Part shown: piece after piece, positions 31,623 through 45,600 of the stretch | Layout: every line of letters begins with the position of its first letter | Numbering within the stretch: the first letter of the stretch is position 1 | NCBI GenBank assembly: GCA_029298735.1 | Contig: JANSLP010000006.1 | Location: 186,001-250,000 of the forward strand | Source of the DNA: Ophiostoma sp. CBS 140.51 | Lineage: Eukaryota; Ascomycota; Sordariomycetes; Ophiostomatales; Ophiostomataceae | Direction of reading: 5' to 3' | Length of the DNA: 64,000 nucleotides | Notes under the pieces: generated by a model | The model's database searches: none | Told to the model about the DNA's origin: nothing | The model's input: only the letters and a program-made list of their open reading frames with translations | Made by a program: the position numbers and the translations under genes

Positions 31623-34600
31623 GAAACGAAAGGCACAGGGTGGTGAAATGTTGTTTTCACGTCTCCCTTCTCCCGGTTCTGGGCTTTACAATGCCCCTTT
31701 TTTATCGGTGTCGTCGTTCGATTGTTTTAGGGAAACGGATGTACGAGTCTGGGGTGTCAAACTAGTTAATTTTTGAAGTTTTGCTCGCCTCAATTCGGGC
31801 ACATTTTATTATTTGTTTTATTTTGTTTTCATTGGTTTTGTTAACGCCTAATGGCGGTGGCTTCGTTCAGGTCCTGCCCATGGCAACTGCGTTGTGGCAA
31901 CTAGGTTGGCCAGCTGAGAGTTCTTATTTTGGGGGGATGTTTGGCTTTCAGAGGTCTATCTATTTTGAGGTTCTTCGGCTGCGAGTTTAGGCTGCAACAA
32001 AAGGACTTCGTTCTACTGTTTTTTTTTTGGAATTTGAATTTTGCATACCCTTACGCCGACTTTGTTCAGTCCTATTTTTAACGACCTCTTTTGGACGGCA
32101 ATCCTTACTTTGTGAGCCTTATGCAGCAAATTCCGATATCCAAACCCGGTGTTAGTTTTCTTAGACAAAGCTAAGCGGCTGAATGTGAGACTTCCATGGT
32201 CAGATCTGCTTGTCTTTTTAAGAACGCCTTCTTTTCAGTTACCTGTTTCAATTGCAGAAGTCAATACAGTGAGCGCTCAAGGCTTTCTCTGAAGTCACAC
32301 CGCGCCGAACCCACTCTTTGCTGCCCGCTCTGGCACGGAACAACTTGCTGTGGCCGATTTGCATTGTTTTCTATCATCCTTCGTGGGACAACTGGAGTGC
32401 CGCGTCCAGTGGCGGACCGGGTTCACTTTAAACAGCCTCACATCACTCATGGTCGGGCGAGTGGGAGCAGCCGCCGTGCCGCATTCAGGTACAGACTAAA
32501 GCGGCGCTGGTCTGGAGCTTCTTATTAGCCACTTCTTATTTGCCACTCCCTTTCGTGTTCCATGTCCTCCAACAAGATTTATGTTTTGTGATTGCATTGC
32601 GCATCACATGTAAAACAGGGAAACTGGTTGAGTTTATTCGTCTGCCTGTTGCCTATAATCAAACCATCACACCCTTTGTTTCTGTCGATGTCGTCTTGCA
32701 TTTTCAATTTATTTAGGGCATCTGCAGCCTCTTTAGAGCGGTTTCTCTTCTGTTCATATCCGGTCACGAGGGCAACAGATTGACAGGACGCAGAACACCA
32801 AGCGCCACCGCCCTTTTGGCGTTCTCGTCGGCACCGGGCGCCGTACGCGGCCAATGAAGGTCTGCAATAAAAATAAACCCCGCCATTTCGATGCATGCGA
32901 GTGGTCCTACGAGACAGAAGGGGGGCAAATGTCGTAGAACGGGCGAGAGCCACTACGGCAAAAAAAAAAGAAGAACAAAAAAAAAGAAGAAGAAGAAGAG
33001 AGCACCTCCTCGCGAGCCGGAACCGCCTCGTAGGGCTGTGAAGGATGTCGACACGAAGGGCGAGTGCATCTGCTCCGTGCCATCACTTGCATTCTGCCAG
33101 CTCTTACCTTACACATTTCTGTTTATCCCCAGTCTTTTGCTGTTTGTCTTCTCCCTCCGACGCTTGTTCCCTTCAGCCTCGGCGTTCTTCTTCAGCCGCT
33201 TGGCTGAACTAGCCGCGCTTCACCTCTCTTCTTCTCTTCTTGGCATGTTCTCTTCGGCTTCTTTATTCCACTCTTTTGCTTCTTCCCATTGGAAACCTTA
33301 CGCTTTGCCAATTTGGTCGCAGCTGGCTGGTTAACAGGACCAATCCCAGAAATAATCAAGGGATTAATGTGGAAATTGCCCTGTCCAGGAGAGGCTGACA
33401 CGGTGCCCAAATAAACAAAATTTCTCGGAACTCTCCGTTCACTGAATGCACACCGAAGTCCATGTCAAGCGATTTCGTGCCCGACGTAGTTCCATGGCCT
33501 TCACTTTTATTTTCCTCTGGCTTCGTTTTTGTTCCGCCTTGATATGCCGTTGATTTCTATTTCAATCCTGACCATTATTATTTCTCCTCTCGGCGGCCTC
33601 CTCTACGAAGTATTTACTTTCTTTGACTACGCCGTTTCGGTAATGTTACATTGAACAAGTACCAAGAGTATCTGCAAGGCTGTTAGGATGGACGGCCGTT
33701 GTATTTTTCCGTCCCATATTGTGGTAATGCGTCCCTCCTTTACGACGTGCTTGTGCACCATCCTACATCGCCTTTTAAAATATTCGGAAACGGAAAAAGG
33801 CGACCGGTAGCACCAGCAGACACAGAGACTGGGCACCGGTCCTTTACGCCGAGACAACTACAACAGGACCGAGTCTAATAAAGAGTACAACAGTACAGTG
33901 CAACACTCTTGCCACGATAGATTTACCCCACGCCGAACACGAGATGGTGCTGCGCCTCGAGATGTTCGCTATTTTTTTTTTTTTGACAAAACAAAATAGG
34001 AAAAGAGATTAAGAACAGAAAATTATCTATTCATTCTTGTACTTTGATCGTCACATCTGGTACATGGTCGGGTATCATCCGAGGCGTCAAACCGGCGAAT
34101 CAGCAGGTTGAGCTTCGCAGGTCCGGGGGAAGGTTAGAAGAGAAGGGGGTTTAAGAAAAAAGAAAAAAGAGGGACACGAAAGGCAGATATTGTCCTGCAA
34201 GAGCGACTCGGGGGCGGCGCAAACTGCGACTGCTAAAAGAGTGCCGAAAAAAGCGGGGCGCTTTCCGTCCCGTCTGCCTGGTCTGCCTCAGTGGCTTGCC
34301 TAATGGTGGTGGGAAGGAGCGATGAAAATAACCTCATGCCCAATTGCAATTAGGGACAGTTTTCAGTGAATGTCACAGAACGACACATAATCGCCGACCT
34401 GTGCTTGCGCAGTTGGGAACAGGCAACGTGCTGAGAAAGGGGAAATTTTGACAAAATACTGAAGAACGACTAAAAACGAGCGAAGTGGATGCCTAAGTGT
34501 GCCTTTTTTATTTTCTTTTTTGAAATCGATTTGTTGTTCATCGCTCTTTCCTTTTCCAATGGACTGCTCTTGTCCTGTGAATCGTAGCTCCAAGGAACAA

Positions 34601-37073
34601 GGCAGCGGATTGGTTGGCTGAGCTGCTCCGCAGATTTACTTACACTTGATTGGTCAGTTGCTACGACGTTGATGTCGATTGCCTAGCCTGGTCCCCCATT
34701 TCCCCTCGAACATCACCTCCAAAGGACCCGTCGGCGTACACCGTTCAACCGGCATCTCGCTTTTCTTCTCACATCCCTTCGGACTAGGACTCTCTGAAGC
34801 TCGACGACGCATTTCCAATCCGGACTCATACCCATGAAAATGGTATGGAATTCCAAAGAAAGCCTGTCATCGTGCAGGGGTGGGACGCCCTCTTCCACTA
34901 TGTTCGCTGTTCCCGAACGCCGGCACCCCTTTTTGCAGCCACAACGACTGGTTCTGTTCTGCTTTTGAGCCCCATGTCCGTCCTTTGACAATTTTCGGAG
35001 GCTGAACGGCTTCCTGGCGGCCACTAATGCTGCTGACTCGTAGCTTGAATCCCTGACAAAACGTGCTCGACTGGCATGGGCACGGGCTGTGCTCCAAGGC
35101 TGAAGAGCCGGGGAGATATTGAAGATGAGATACAGGTCAGACAGGCAGGGCAGGAGAAGGGAGACAAGAGACAAAAGGGACCCCCAATGCGGATACGAAG
35201 TGCCCCGTATCCTCTCCAACGGGCATCTCTTTGCTGTTTTTTCTTTACTTTTCCTTTTTTGTTCAGATCGATGCTCCCTTCTCCATTTTCCTGTCTGCCC
35301 CCAATTAAAAGTCCAGGCTACCACCTCTCCATGTTACTCACCGTTTGAGAGATGACGAAAAGGCTGGTCCCTTGGGGCTCACCACACCATGTCCTTCTCG
35401 CTTGCCCTGTTGGAGTCTCCATATTTTGTCTTGTTCCTTGGCTCTTTTTGCAACCTTGCTACATTTCTTTCTCTTTCTCTTTCAATCTATCCTTTTTTAG
35501 CCATTTTTCTCTTTACTCGCTCTCAATTACTCCTCCCCGGCCCCCATAGCCGCCCTCATCAGCATCCCAGTCCCGAAGTGCAATCGCTTTGGCACACTCC
35601 ACCTACCGATCGGGAAGAACGCCATGTTGGGAAAGGGCACTTGCGTACCAAAACGTGAGTCACAGAACCAAGCGCCGTTCCTGGTTTCTGAGTGCCTTTA
35701 TTCTGTCTATCAACTCGTTATGTTGAAAAACAGACAGAGTTATCGGGCGTGCTTCCCATGACGACGCTGCTTCTTGATTAGAGACCGAGTACGGACGCCG
35801 GACCGCAAGACGAGGCAGCAGGTCTAGTACCACCACTACCACCCTCTACGCCCTTGATACCGTCATTTATCTGGTCACGAGCGGCTCTGACGAAGACTGT
35901 GGAATATAAAATAAGAGTCAAGAAAAAAAAAACAAGGTGCAGGTACAGCAGAAGAAAAAAAAAGAAAAAAAGAGGGAAAAAGCTGAGGCACCAACAGAGC
36001 ACAGCAGAGGCAGACTTTGTTTGTTGCCCTTCGATTCCATTGCCATCTCGCCCAGCTTTTCTCTCTTTCTGTTCCAGCTTGTCCAGCTTGTGGGTTCACC
36101 TGAACAAACTTACTAGCAGCCGGGCGTGGCTAGGAAGTACCATGGCTATGCATTTGCAATCCAAGGCACGCCATTTCCTCCCTGTTCTGCTCGTCTATTC
36201 AACTTTTCCTATCCCCCCCCCCTTCATCGGCGGTCAGTCCGTACATCTCTAGTCTTCATATAAACCACAATCCTCCCCTAGTCTCTAGCTTCCGTGATGC
36301 CTTTCCCCTCTCGTCATAGCACTCACCAACATATGTCAATCTCCCTTCATCTTTATTCTAGACTTCATATCCATCATACGCATCTTGACTTTCAGTCACT
36401 TGCACTCGAACCACACATATCGGTCATCTCTGGTATTTACATTGCCTTCTGTTACTTCTGTTGTCATAGTTGTCATCATTATCGTTGCAGCCGTCTATTG
36501 GCCTCAATTCTCTCGGCATAATATCGACAAGGCCGGAACCAACAGTTTGCCCGCCAACGTGCCACTTCCTTCACTTTTTATCGTCATTTTTTTGTCCCAC
36601 ATAACTCCAGATTCTGACTCTTCAGTCGATTCTCGTGTTGCTTTCTCGTTTCGGAGATATCTGTTTGATTTTCAGACGTTTTATTTGCGTTGAGGGGCAC
36701 TTTGCTGCGGACGGCCTAAATAACCCACCCAGCGTCTGCCTGATTTGGCACAATTTTCGACTTACACGACCAGGCACGACGCGACCTCGTGACAGGGATC
36801 CTTTCCTTTTCCAACAGCACCATTTACACCTTCACACTGTTGCACCTATTCTCGCACACTTTCTGCCTCACTCTTTCGGTTTTCATCTATTCTTCCTTTT
36901 TAATTCACTTTTTTTTCCGTCCCCCACCTCTGGACATAAATACTTCCTACGCACCCTCTTTCCTGCAAGCCACATTCTTCTTTTGGTATCACCATTCCAC
37001 ATTCAGAACATTTATATTTCCCACACATTTACACATCACCACATTTATATCACCAGACTTTATTCTCCAAGAC
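31623..37073. other. Gene desert of about 5.4 kb upstream of the bactofilin-like gene
   Basis: No coding sequence could be supported. Runs of A/AG (32955-33000) and T (33970-33983) occur. From about 35200 the plus strand becomes pyrimidine-rich, and increasingly so up to the start of the next gene, which fits a long promoter and 5' leader. Confidence 0.55.
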
Positions 37074-38042
37074 ATGCCCAAAAGCAAAACCAAGCGTACC
37101 CTACTTCCTGCTCCTGCCCAGTCCCATCCTGGTGATTCCCCTTCAGGCCATTCAGCTCCCACGATTTCCCAAGAAGAATACGACGAGATGATGCTCACGT
37201 TCAGCAACGGCGATGTTGACTACAACATGCAAGACCATACTACGGACGCGAGCAATGCCAATGCTGGCGTGATCAAGAAGAAGAGAAGCATAAAGTCCAA
37301 CACCAGCATCCATCTATCAGGGCCCATGGAGGTTGACGGCTCGGTCAAGAGCGGAGGTTCTGTCAGCTTCCTCGGTGACTTCTCCGTCCGAGACAAAATC
37401 GAGGCGTATGGAAACATTGAAGTCAGCGGCAACGTGACGTGCCAGTATGTCAATCATTCTCTTTTCTACTTACTATTCGTCCGATCTCTCACTAACACAT
37501 AATTATAGGGACAAGGTCAAGTGCTTTGGCAACATGGACATTGCAGGCTACGTCTGCTGCGGGTATGTGCCACCAATTATCCCATTTTCACCCACTTACA
37601 CCATTTCCTTGTTTTCCAATAGGCAACAAGGTTGAACGATTCCATCATTTACTAACATTTGCTTCTAATTGCAGAGGAAAGGTCAAGATCTTTGGCAAAC
37701 TGACCGTCAATGGCCACTTTGAAGTCTACGACAACATCGAGGTCTGGGGCGCCGTCGTTATCCAAGGTTACCTGTATGTTTTACCCACGGTTTCCCCATC
37801 ATAATCATCGTATTCGTCCTTTCCTTTCCCGCCCCGTCCCGCGGCGCCTATCTTTCTGCATTTGACTTCCCAAACCGAACGTTGCAATTGCATACTAACA
37901 ACAATATTGCATTAGGAAGTGCAAAACTCTCACAGCCTACGCGTCGGTGACTACTGTCGGCGATGACTCCTACTACGAAGTAGAAGAGTCGGAGACCGTT
38001 TGGGGTGCCAAGATGGTACGACGGACCGAGCATGAGGCATAG
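37074..38042 (+). CDS. Bactofilin-like polymer-forming beta-helix protein
   Basis: Four exons (37074-37444, 37509-37562, 37675-37773, 37916-38042) encode 216 aa. After a disordered N-terminus of about 80 residues (basic, MPKSKTKRTLL; then ISQEEYDEMML) comes a ladder of short repeats with Gly at the turns: SIHLSGPMEVDGSVKSGG, KIEAYGNIEVSGNVTCQ, KVKCFGNMDIAGYVCC, KVKIFGKLTVNGHFEV, YDNIEVWGAVVIQG. Alternating hydrophobic residues with x-G every 5-6 positions is the right-handed beta-helix pattern of bactofilins (PF04519), bacterial cytoskeletal polymers. All three introns are phase 2, and exons 2 and 3 (54 and 99 nt) each code whole repeat rungs. Cysteines cluster in the middle rungs. Function in fungi is unknown; a scaffold or filament role is inferred. 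The start at 37074 is the first ATG after the pyrimidine-rich leader; an open frame runs further up but is low-complexity. Confidence 0.8.
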
Positions 38043-39651
38043 CCACTATTTCATCGACGACACCAACAGATGCGGCAGATGCGGCAGATCGGCATCCCGG
38101 CCAGCTGGCTGCGACGATCAACTACCGTTGGTATTGACCGTTGGTTACGACTAACGACAACACGACAATGAAAAAAATCACCGAAAAAAAAAACTCCAGC
38201 TTCCTATAGCAGTTAACCTTTGAGGGCATTTTTGCAAACATTTGCTGCTGAATTTCCTGTCACGACAAAAATACACGAAAAGACTCAAAAAAATGACGCC
38301 GAAATCGAATCAAGATGGGGCACGGCTGCCTTGTCGAGGTCGGCCTCAATCTTTCGCCCCCCCCCCCGGCATTTCTTTTTTTTTTTGCAAAAGAAAAACC
38401 GAAGAAACGGCTCAGACCGGGCACTACTTTTTACCAGTGCTGCATTACTTATGGCATAGCTCTTCTTTTTCGTTGCTCGAGTCCACAACTGTTGGCAAGG
38501 CTGAACCGAGGAAGTTGGGCCAAGAAAGACGGAGCGGAGAAGGACGCTGGTGCGTTGGTTGCTTTTTTTTCGGTCGTGTTGCTCATACCTTGCCCTTTTT
38601 CTCGTGTTCCCACTTATTCTCGCGGCGCCAATTTTGGCTGGTGCGCTGCTGCCTCTTTCCCCGTTCGACGACTTTTCTTTGCGCCTTTGATTTTTGAGTT
38701 TCCGGGTTTGAGCATCGGACGTTATCTTTTCCTCTCAGCACTTCGATTTAGGACTTTGTTTTTCATTTTCTATTTGGATTTTGGGTTGCTTTGATTTTGA
38801 TTTTGATTCTGATTTGTTTTCTTTACTTTCCTTCAGCAGGCGGACTTGTATTCTGGCATTGGCATTGTTGTACATTTTTTGCGTCTTGTTTCGTTTGGTT
38901 TTCTTTCTTTAAGTTATGGTTTGCATTTTGGACGTTTCCTGTTTGGCTTTCACCTGTATCATTAATTATGACTCGACGGCATGAAGGGTGGTGATATTAG
39001 ACGGGGGCTTGTATTGTATGTCGATAAGATCGCTTTAGTGCATTTCCCTTTATCAATATATGCGTGCTTATATAATACTGAAGAAGAAGCTCAAGATGAG
39101 CTACGCTAAATCAGGACTAGCGTGATATTGGCGCAAGTCTACCCTCCAGAGGCGCCAAACATTCGCTCCTGCTGTCGACAACGCTAAAACGCGCCCTGGT
39201 GAGAACGTGTATGCATCTCGTGGAACCTCACTTCTGCCCACCTCAACCCTCGACATCACGCATTATCCTTACGACACGCCACTCTCCCGTCACCTGGAAC
39301 GGCTTCTATTATTACAACAACGCGTAAACTCGACGTTTACTACGGAAACGCGACACCCCAACACTCAGAATACCCTCATATATGCCTCTTAACCGCACGA
39401 CGCGGCCCCCTGAGCTCCTCTTCTTTTCGACGGACCATTGCTTTGCCCTCGCCCGGTTGAAATGTCCCGCGGCAGCGCGCAGTAGCGCAAAGTTGCACTT
39501 CATAGCGGACGCTCACGCGTGATACGACAGAAGGAGAGGTCATACCGTCTCTCCGCACGTGCGATCACGACACCACACGACAACCTCTAAGAAGCGATTC
39601 CGAACATCTCACCGACATCCGGTTGACGTCTAGAGCCCCGCAACAGGTACA
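38043..39651. other. Intergenic, no gene seen
   Basis: Contains a C11 run at about 38356 followed by T11 at about 38376, long T/G-rich stretches (38700-38990) and the promoter of the ING-type gene. No gene seen. Confidence 0.55.
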
Positions 39652-42600
39652 ATGAGCGTTGCAGTCAATGCCGGGCTTGCCGACGGCGATGGCGGGGTCT
39701 CGCCTAAGCACCAATTGACCCCGCGGCCACTGCGGTCATCGCGCGTCTCTCCACCGCCCGTTCCGCCAGTTTCGACGATTACGAACCCAACAGGAACAAC
39801 GGGGACAGCACCCCACGAAGACGGCGAAGAGGCAGAACACCACACATCAAGCCATGAGGCTGCGGCTCCAGAACCGTTTCCCACCATGAACAGCCCGAAC
39901 ATCGGCAGGAATGGTGGGCTCAGTTCGTATGGTCTGCGGACAGACCCAGACGCCCAGGCAACCGTGACCGACTTTCTCGATTTTACCGAATACCTTCCTT
40001 CTGACATGACACGGTCCTTGACGCTGATAGGCAAGCTCGACGACGATTATATTGACTCGTCGACCAAGGTGCACCGGCTGACGGACCTCTGGGGCCAGCT
40101 GCCCAACACACCCGCCGAAGCTCGCCCGTCAGCCACACAGTTGCGGGCCGACATATCCGCCAATCTCAACCAGGGCCTCAGCGCACGTGTCTACGCTCAC
40201 GCCGAGGCTCTGCGCATGGCCGAGAACGTTAACCGACACTACTTCCGCGCCAAAACTATCCTTTCGAAGCTGCGGACGATGCTGGAGAACTACCCCGAGG
40301 CCGAGCAGCAACAGCAGGAACAGTTGCAGCAGAAGCAGCAGCAACAACAACAGCAGCGCGAACAGGAGCAACAACTCCAGAATCAGCCGTCAAAGCCCAA
40401 GAAGAGCAATGGCCAGCAGCGGATGCGGCGGCCACGCGTGCCCCGCATCACGGTGCCTGGCGAGGTCCTGGCGCCCTACGACTTGGATTACGAGTCGTAC
40501 ACTGGTGAAAGCGACATCAGCTCACCGTCATCTGAGGACGAATCGCCGCCACCCGGTACGATGCGGCGGAAGTCGACACCCGCCGCGCAGCCACGGATTA
40601 AGGTCCTCAAGGGGCCTGGTGCGGGAGGCATTGGCGCAGGCATTAACGGGTCCTCGTCGTCTCTCCACGGACTCAAGGTCCCCAAGGTGCGGGTGCCGCG
40701 CGAGTCAAGGGTGCCTGGCCAGCCATACATTTCAACGAGCACGGCACTGGCTCGGCTTAAGCCGCCACCCGAAAACGCTGTGATTGGGAGTGCAGATGCG
40801 CCCTGGCTGCAGCTCACAGCGTATGAGTTGGCAAGGCTTAGGAAGCGCATGAAGAAGAATGCACAGTGGTCACCAAGCGAGACCATGATTGCTAGAGAGC
40901 TCAAGGTGCTTGGACGCAACCTGGAGGCCTTCAACCAGGCGCGTAAGAAGGCCGAGGCCGAGGGTCGCGTGTTTGAAGGTATTCTCCCCGACCCTGCCTT
41001 GGAGGCGGGCGCATTGAGCATCGAGGCTGCCGTGGCCGCCGAAGACAACCAGTTGTCGAACAAGGGTATCAAGCTCAACGAGGCCAAGAAACTCAAGAAC
41101 GATCTGGGCCAGTTGGCTGCACAGGAGGCGGAAGAGTCGACTCGTAGGATGATGGAAGCCGCACGCGCGATATTCTCGCCGTACCCTGGGGCAGCAGCTG
41201 GAGCTGGAACGACACCTGACGCCTCGGCCATTGCATCTGGCAGCCTGTCTGCGAGAGCCACCACACCAGCAGTGGCTTCGGGTGCTGCCTCGCGGAAGCG
41301 CAAACGCGAAGGACCAGCGGCGGAAGTGGCAGACACAGTCGAGGGAGCCGACAACGGAGCAGCAGGCGAGGCAGCGACACCTCTCCCCGTTTCGCAGCGA
41401 CAACTTCAGAAGCGCGTTAAGACGGAGACACCAGTGCCTATACCTCAACCTGCCATGGGCTCTGCACCGCCGCACGATGCCAGTAGCAACAGTAACAACA
41501 ACAACAACAACAACAACAACCTGGCTACGCCGGCTTATCCGCCCCGCACTCGTCACTCCATGACGCCCGTGCCTGCACCCGTTTTGGGCCAGCCGAGCGG
41601 CAGTGGTGCCGCATCGCAGGATCCAAACACGAATCCCTCCCGGCAGTCGACGACCATGTCATCACCGCTGTCTAGTGGTGCGTCGACAGGGTATGCTGGC
41701 GCTACAACGACAACCACTGTTCCGCTTAAGCCGCCGGCAGAGACACCCATCCACCCGCCCGTTCACAAGTCGACGACGCCTATCCACCCACCTGTTAGGG
41801 AACTGCGGACGCGAGAGCCGGTGCGGAAGGATCTGCCGTTGCACCAGCAGAATGGTGCCATTGCTGGCGAGGATGTCGCTGAGGACTTGACCGTTCCCGC
41901 ACGCACATCGCGCGCGTCGTCACGGGCTCTGACTCCCAATCCGGTCAACGCACTGGGTATAGTGAACACTGTGCTGCCGACAACGGAGGCCGGTGCATCC
42001 AGTACAACGTTGGCGACAGCAGGGCCGACCACGACTACCATGGCTCGTCGCCCATCGTCACGGGGTGCATCGGCTGCGGCTCCGAATACGGATGGCCAAT
42101 CTGGTCAATCGTTGGCCGCCGAACGTCCTCGTCGGGCCAGCACAGCACGCAACACGCCCGTCCCTGAGGCCCTTCGGGCGGCGGGCACAGGCGGCAAGCG
42201 CGTCAAACGGCCCGCTCCGGGCGTTGTCAGCCGGACCAGCTCAGGCGGTAGCGCCGCCGTGGGCCAGCGGAAGGCAGCGCCCCGGAAGAAGCGCGGGTCG
42301 AATGCGCACAACCAGCAGCAGCGGCGCGACAGCCGCGGCAAGTCGACGGATGGCGACTACGATGTCGAGGTCGACGACGACGGTAACGTCATTGACGCTA
42401 ACGAGCCGCGCTACTGTGTTTGCAACCGGGTCAGCTTCGGCACCATGATCCAATGCGATAATATTGATGTACGTATACAACGCAGAGCTGGTAGATTTGT
42501 GCCCACGCCCCCTTCCTTTTGTTACACCCGCTGACCTTTCAGAATTGCAAACAGGAGTGGTTCCATCTCGAGTGCGTCGGCCTGACAGCCGTGCCAGCGA

Positions 42601-42689
42601 GGACAACAAAGTGGTACTGTCCCGACTGCCGTGTGCTGCTCAACATTGGCGAGAAGGGCGAGGTCAGCGCCCGTGGTGTGAAGATGTAA
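39652..42689 (+). CDS. ING-family PHD-finger protein (histone acetyltransferase/deacetylase subunit)
   Basis: Two exons (39652-42468, 42543-42689) encode 987 aa. An N-terminal ING domain (about residues 98-215) reads TVTDFLDFTEYLPSDMTRSL, LIGKLDDDYIDSSTKVHRL and AENVNRHYFRAKTILSKLRT. The C-terminal PHD finger (about 920-972) has the C4HC3 pattern RYCVCNRVSFGTMIQCDN, NCKQEWFHLECVGLTA and KWYCPDCR, with the aromatic/acidic residues that bind H3K4me3; the only intron cuts it. Between them are a poly-Q tract (about 220-245), a poly-N tract (about 612-622) and long Ala/Thr/Pro-rich linkers. ING proteins are subunits of NuA4/NuA3 or Rpd3L. The protein is far longer than yeast Yng1, Yng2 or Pho23 (220-330 aa), as in other filamentous fungi. 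Which complex it joins is not decidable here. Confidence 0.9.
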
Positions 42690-45600
42690 TCTATTTGGGA
42701 GTGTTTTTGGGCTTTGAGGCATTGCTTTTGTGATTTTCACAGTCTTTCTCTTACGGCTTTTCTCTCTGGTTCTTTGATTCTTTGACCGGTTTTGCCCTCT
42801 TATCGTCATTTCCTCTTTACTTCTTTTTGCTTCTTTCTTTGATACTTTTTCAGCGTTGGAGGACTATTCCCGGCCAGGCAGGGGCCATTGTATTTTTGAC
42901 GATTATTGTTTTCATTTCATTCGTTCCATTTCATTCAATTTCGCTTGCTCCGTTTACAATGAGTTAACATCGCATGTATGACGTTCTTCTTTTCTCACGA
43001 TGCTTCAGTTGAACAATCAAGATTCAGGCCCAGAAACGACGTTGATACTACGGTAATAACATGCACAATTACACAACTGCATAACTGCACGACCGCACAC
43101 CTAGATACCTGCGGCTTTGTGCCACCGGCAGACAAAGCAAAGACGTCATTTCCCCTTCCATCGTCGTTTTTTGCAGTCTATTTTGTCTATTTTCCCGCCA
43201 CGCGCATTCGCCACGTGTTGGTGTCCGGACAGGGCATAATTCAGAACAATACAGGCTGACAGGCTACGAGAAGGTACAAGTGCCTCTCCTCTTCGCCGGA
43301 CCATGTCTTCCTCTCAGCTCACCGTATTTTGTCTATCTCCTTCGCCTTTCCCCTTTTCTGGCGTCTTTTGGTCTATTTTGAGTGTCATCTGACTCGACAG
43401 TCCAAGGAAACGGCCAAAGGACTATCCCAACTATAAAACAAGAATACCATAAAGGGGCTCAGTTATGTGAACAAAGGGAGGGCTGTCGGCACCTGTTTCT
43501 CGTGTCGTTCTCGTGTCTTGGCCTCTTGAGCGGCAATCTGAGTTCACATGACACTTCTTTTGGTACCGTTTTTGGGGCCGTTTTGAGATGTGCGTAGTTT
43601 CGCTTTATATTCGTATTTTGGTACTCGCTGATACCGTGGTCACTTTGGCATTCCAGCTGGTTCTCTTTTCGCCTCCTTGTGTCGGTGTGAAGCGCAGGTA
43701 TGAGGAGGAACATGGGGTGAATAGCTTGAAAGAGGGAACAAGGACGAGACAATGAGAGTAATGACTCCCATGGGCAGCTGACCAACGCCTGTTGAGGCCT
43801 GGCTGGCGGCTGGCCTGGGATCGCATTCTCCGTTGTATTCACTTCTCCAGGCGCACCCCCTCTCTCCTCTTTCCTTATCTGTGGGGTATCGTGCGCTAAT
43901 CACACGCCCCCGCTCCCTCCTAATTTGCGATTGCAGGCGGGAATGCCAGGCAGTTTAATGGCCGTGCCTGCTGTCACCCCTCCGGGCCCTCCTGTCTCCC
44001 CTGAGCTTTCCTTCTTCCTCCAAAACGATCCCTCCCCAACCCCGCACCTGGCCGCCCCTTCCTGGTAAGGTCACCGGCAACAGGGCTGGTGACTGTGCCG
44101 GTCGTCTGCTGTCGAGGCAGGCGCGACAGGGTCGGTTGCCTGTCGTCATGCGCGCGTAGCGACAGCATCAAGAAGAACGGGCAAGAGTGTCTGTTGCCCC
44201 CTTCCCGCACTGTTCATGGCGGCTTGGTCCATGTATCCAAGTCATCATGTACCCGTGTATTAAAAAGGTTATGTTCAGGTACAAGCAGCCTCGGTATTCG
44301 TGGGTCTAGCATGTTGTCCGTTGAGCCTGGCCCGACCTTGGCTTTCACTCACCATGAAGACGTTATCGTATCGTACTTGTGTCTTGTTAGAGAAAGGGAA
44401 ACGCGAATCTGTGACCCCTCCCTCCTCTCTCGTTCCCCATTTCTCCGTTTTGTTTCTCTCGTCGTCTCCTTTTGGCCAGACCTAGGCCAGGTCAGTCATG
44501 ATACGCCGATGTTCATTCCCTAATGAGAAGCCAGCTGTGAGCCTGTCCCCTGCTCCACCCTGCCACCCGTTCCTTCCCACTAGACTCATCTACGTAACAC
44601 TGCGCCGCCACCTTCCCGCTCTCGCACCGCCTCTTGGGAATGAAGCTACGGCGCACGCTCTATTATTGATCATCAGTGAACGGTCGCCCCTTCCCTACCC
44701 GTTAGTTTAACTGCCCAGAACACGGATCGCGCTTTCTTAAATCAGTGTCCCTTATCGACAAACACCAAACCGCGACTTGGACGGCAGTAACAACCCTCAC
44801 TCACTCTTCGCACTTTCCTTCCTTGTACAAACAACATCGTCTATATCGCATCTCCTGCCTGTATTTTTCTCGCTTTATTTCTGCCACTTTTGTTAAACAA
44901 CTCTTCCATCTCTTGCATCTGTTTTCCTACTTCTTCCACATCGCATCAACGCTCTTTACGCCTTCTGGCCCCTCCCGCTGTCGCCGCCGCACCCCTCCAA
45001 CCAAACGGCACCCTGCATCCACTTGTGCTGCGCGTGGCTGGAGCTACTGCATTCTCCCCTTTTGACTTGCCTTTTCCCAGTAATACCGCCCAAATACAAA
45101 ACACCATACAAAGACACACCTAACGACACCTAGGCGCCATATTACTGTCCTGCATCTCAACCTCCTCCCGTCCAGTCACATCTCGGCGCTCCCCTGACTG
45201 GCTTGTCACCCCTCTTCACCCCGGCCCGCCGTGCTTGCTTGCTTGTGCTATTTTGTGCACGAAGTACACGCACAGTGGTAGTGCTCTCTTGTGCTGTTGT
45301 GCTATCCATCCTTGTCCCCCGCCTCGCCTGCAACGCTCCGACCACCTCCGACGCATCGACTTGCTTCTCTCTTCTTCTCTCCTCGACCATACTCTTTCTC
45401 TATCCTCGGATACCCCCAGGACCGACCATCACGATACTATCGTCTACGACAAAACGAAACGGCAACGTGTTCTCCTCCAGATAGCCGCGGAGGAAGCTCC
45501 ACGAATTGCTACTGCTCTCGCCGGCCAAACGGGCAACTGAAGCTTGGCCTGCTTATACTTGAGGCGCCGGTGCCTTCGACAACGACCTTTCCCGAACACC

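Noticed and set aside
36789..37073. Upstream extension of the bactofilin-like frame
   Set aside because: Pyrimidine-rich leader coding Phe/Ser/His; no conservation expected, and a proper ATG stands at 37074.
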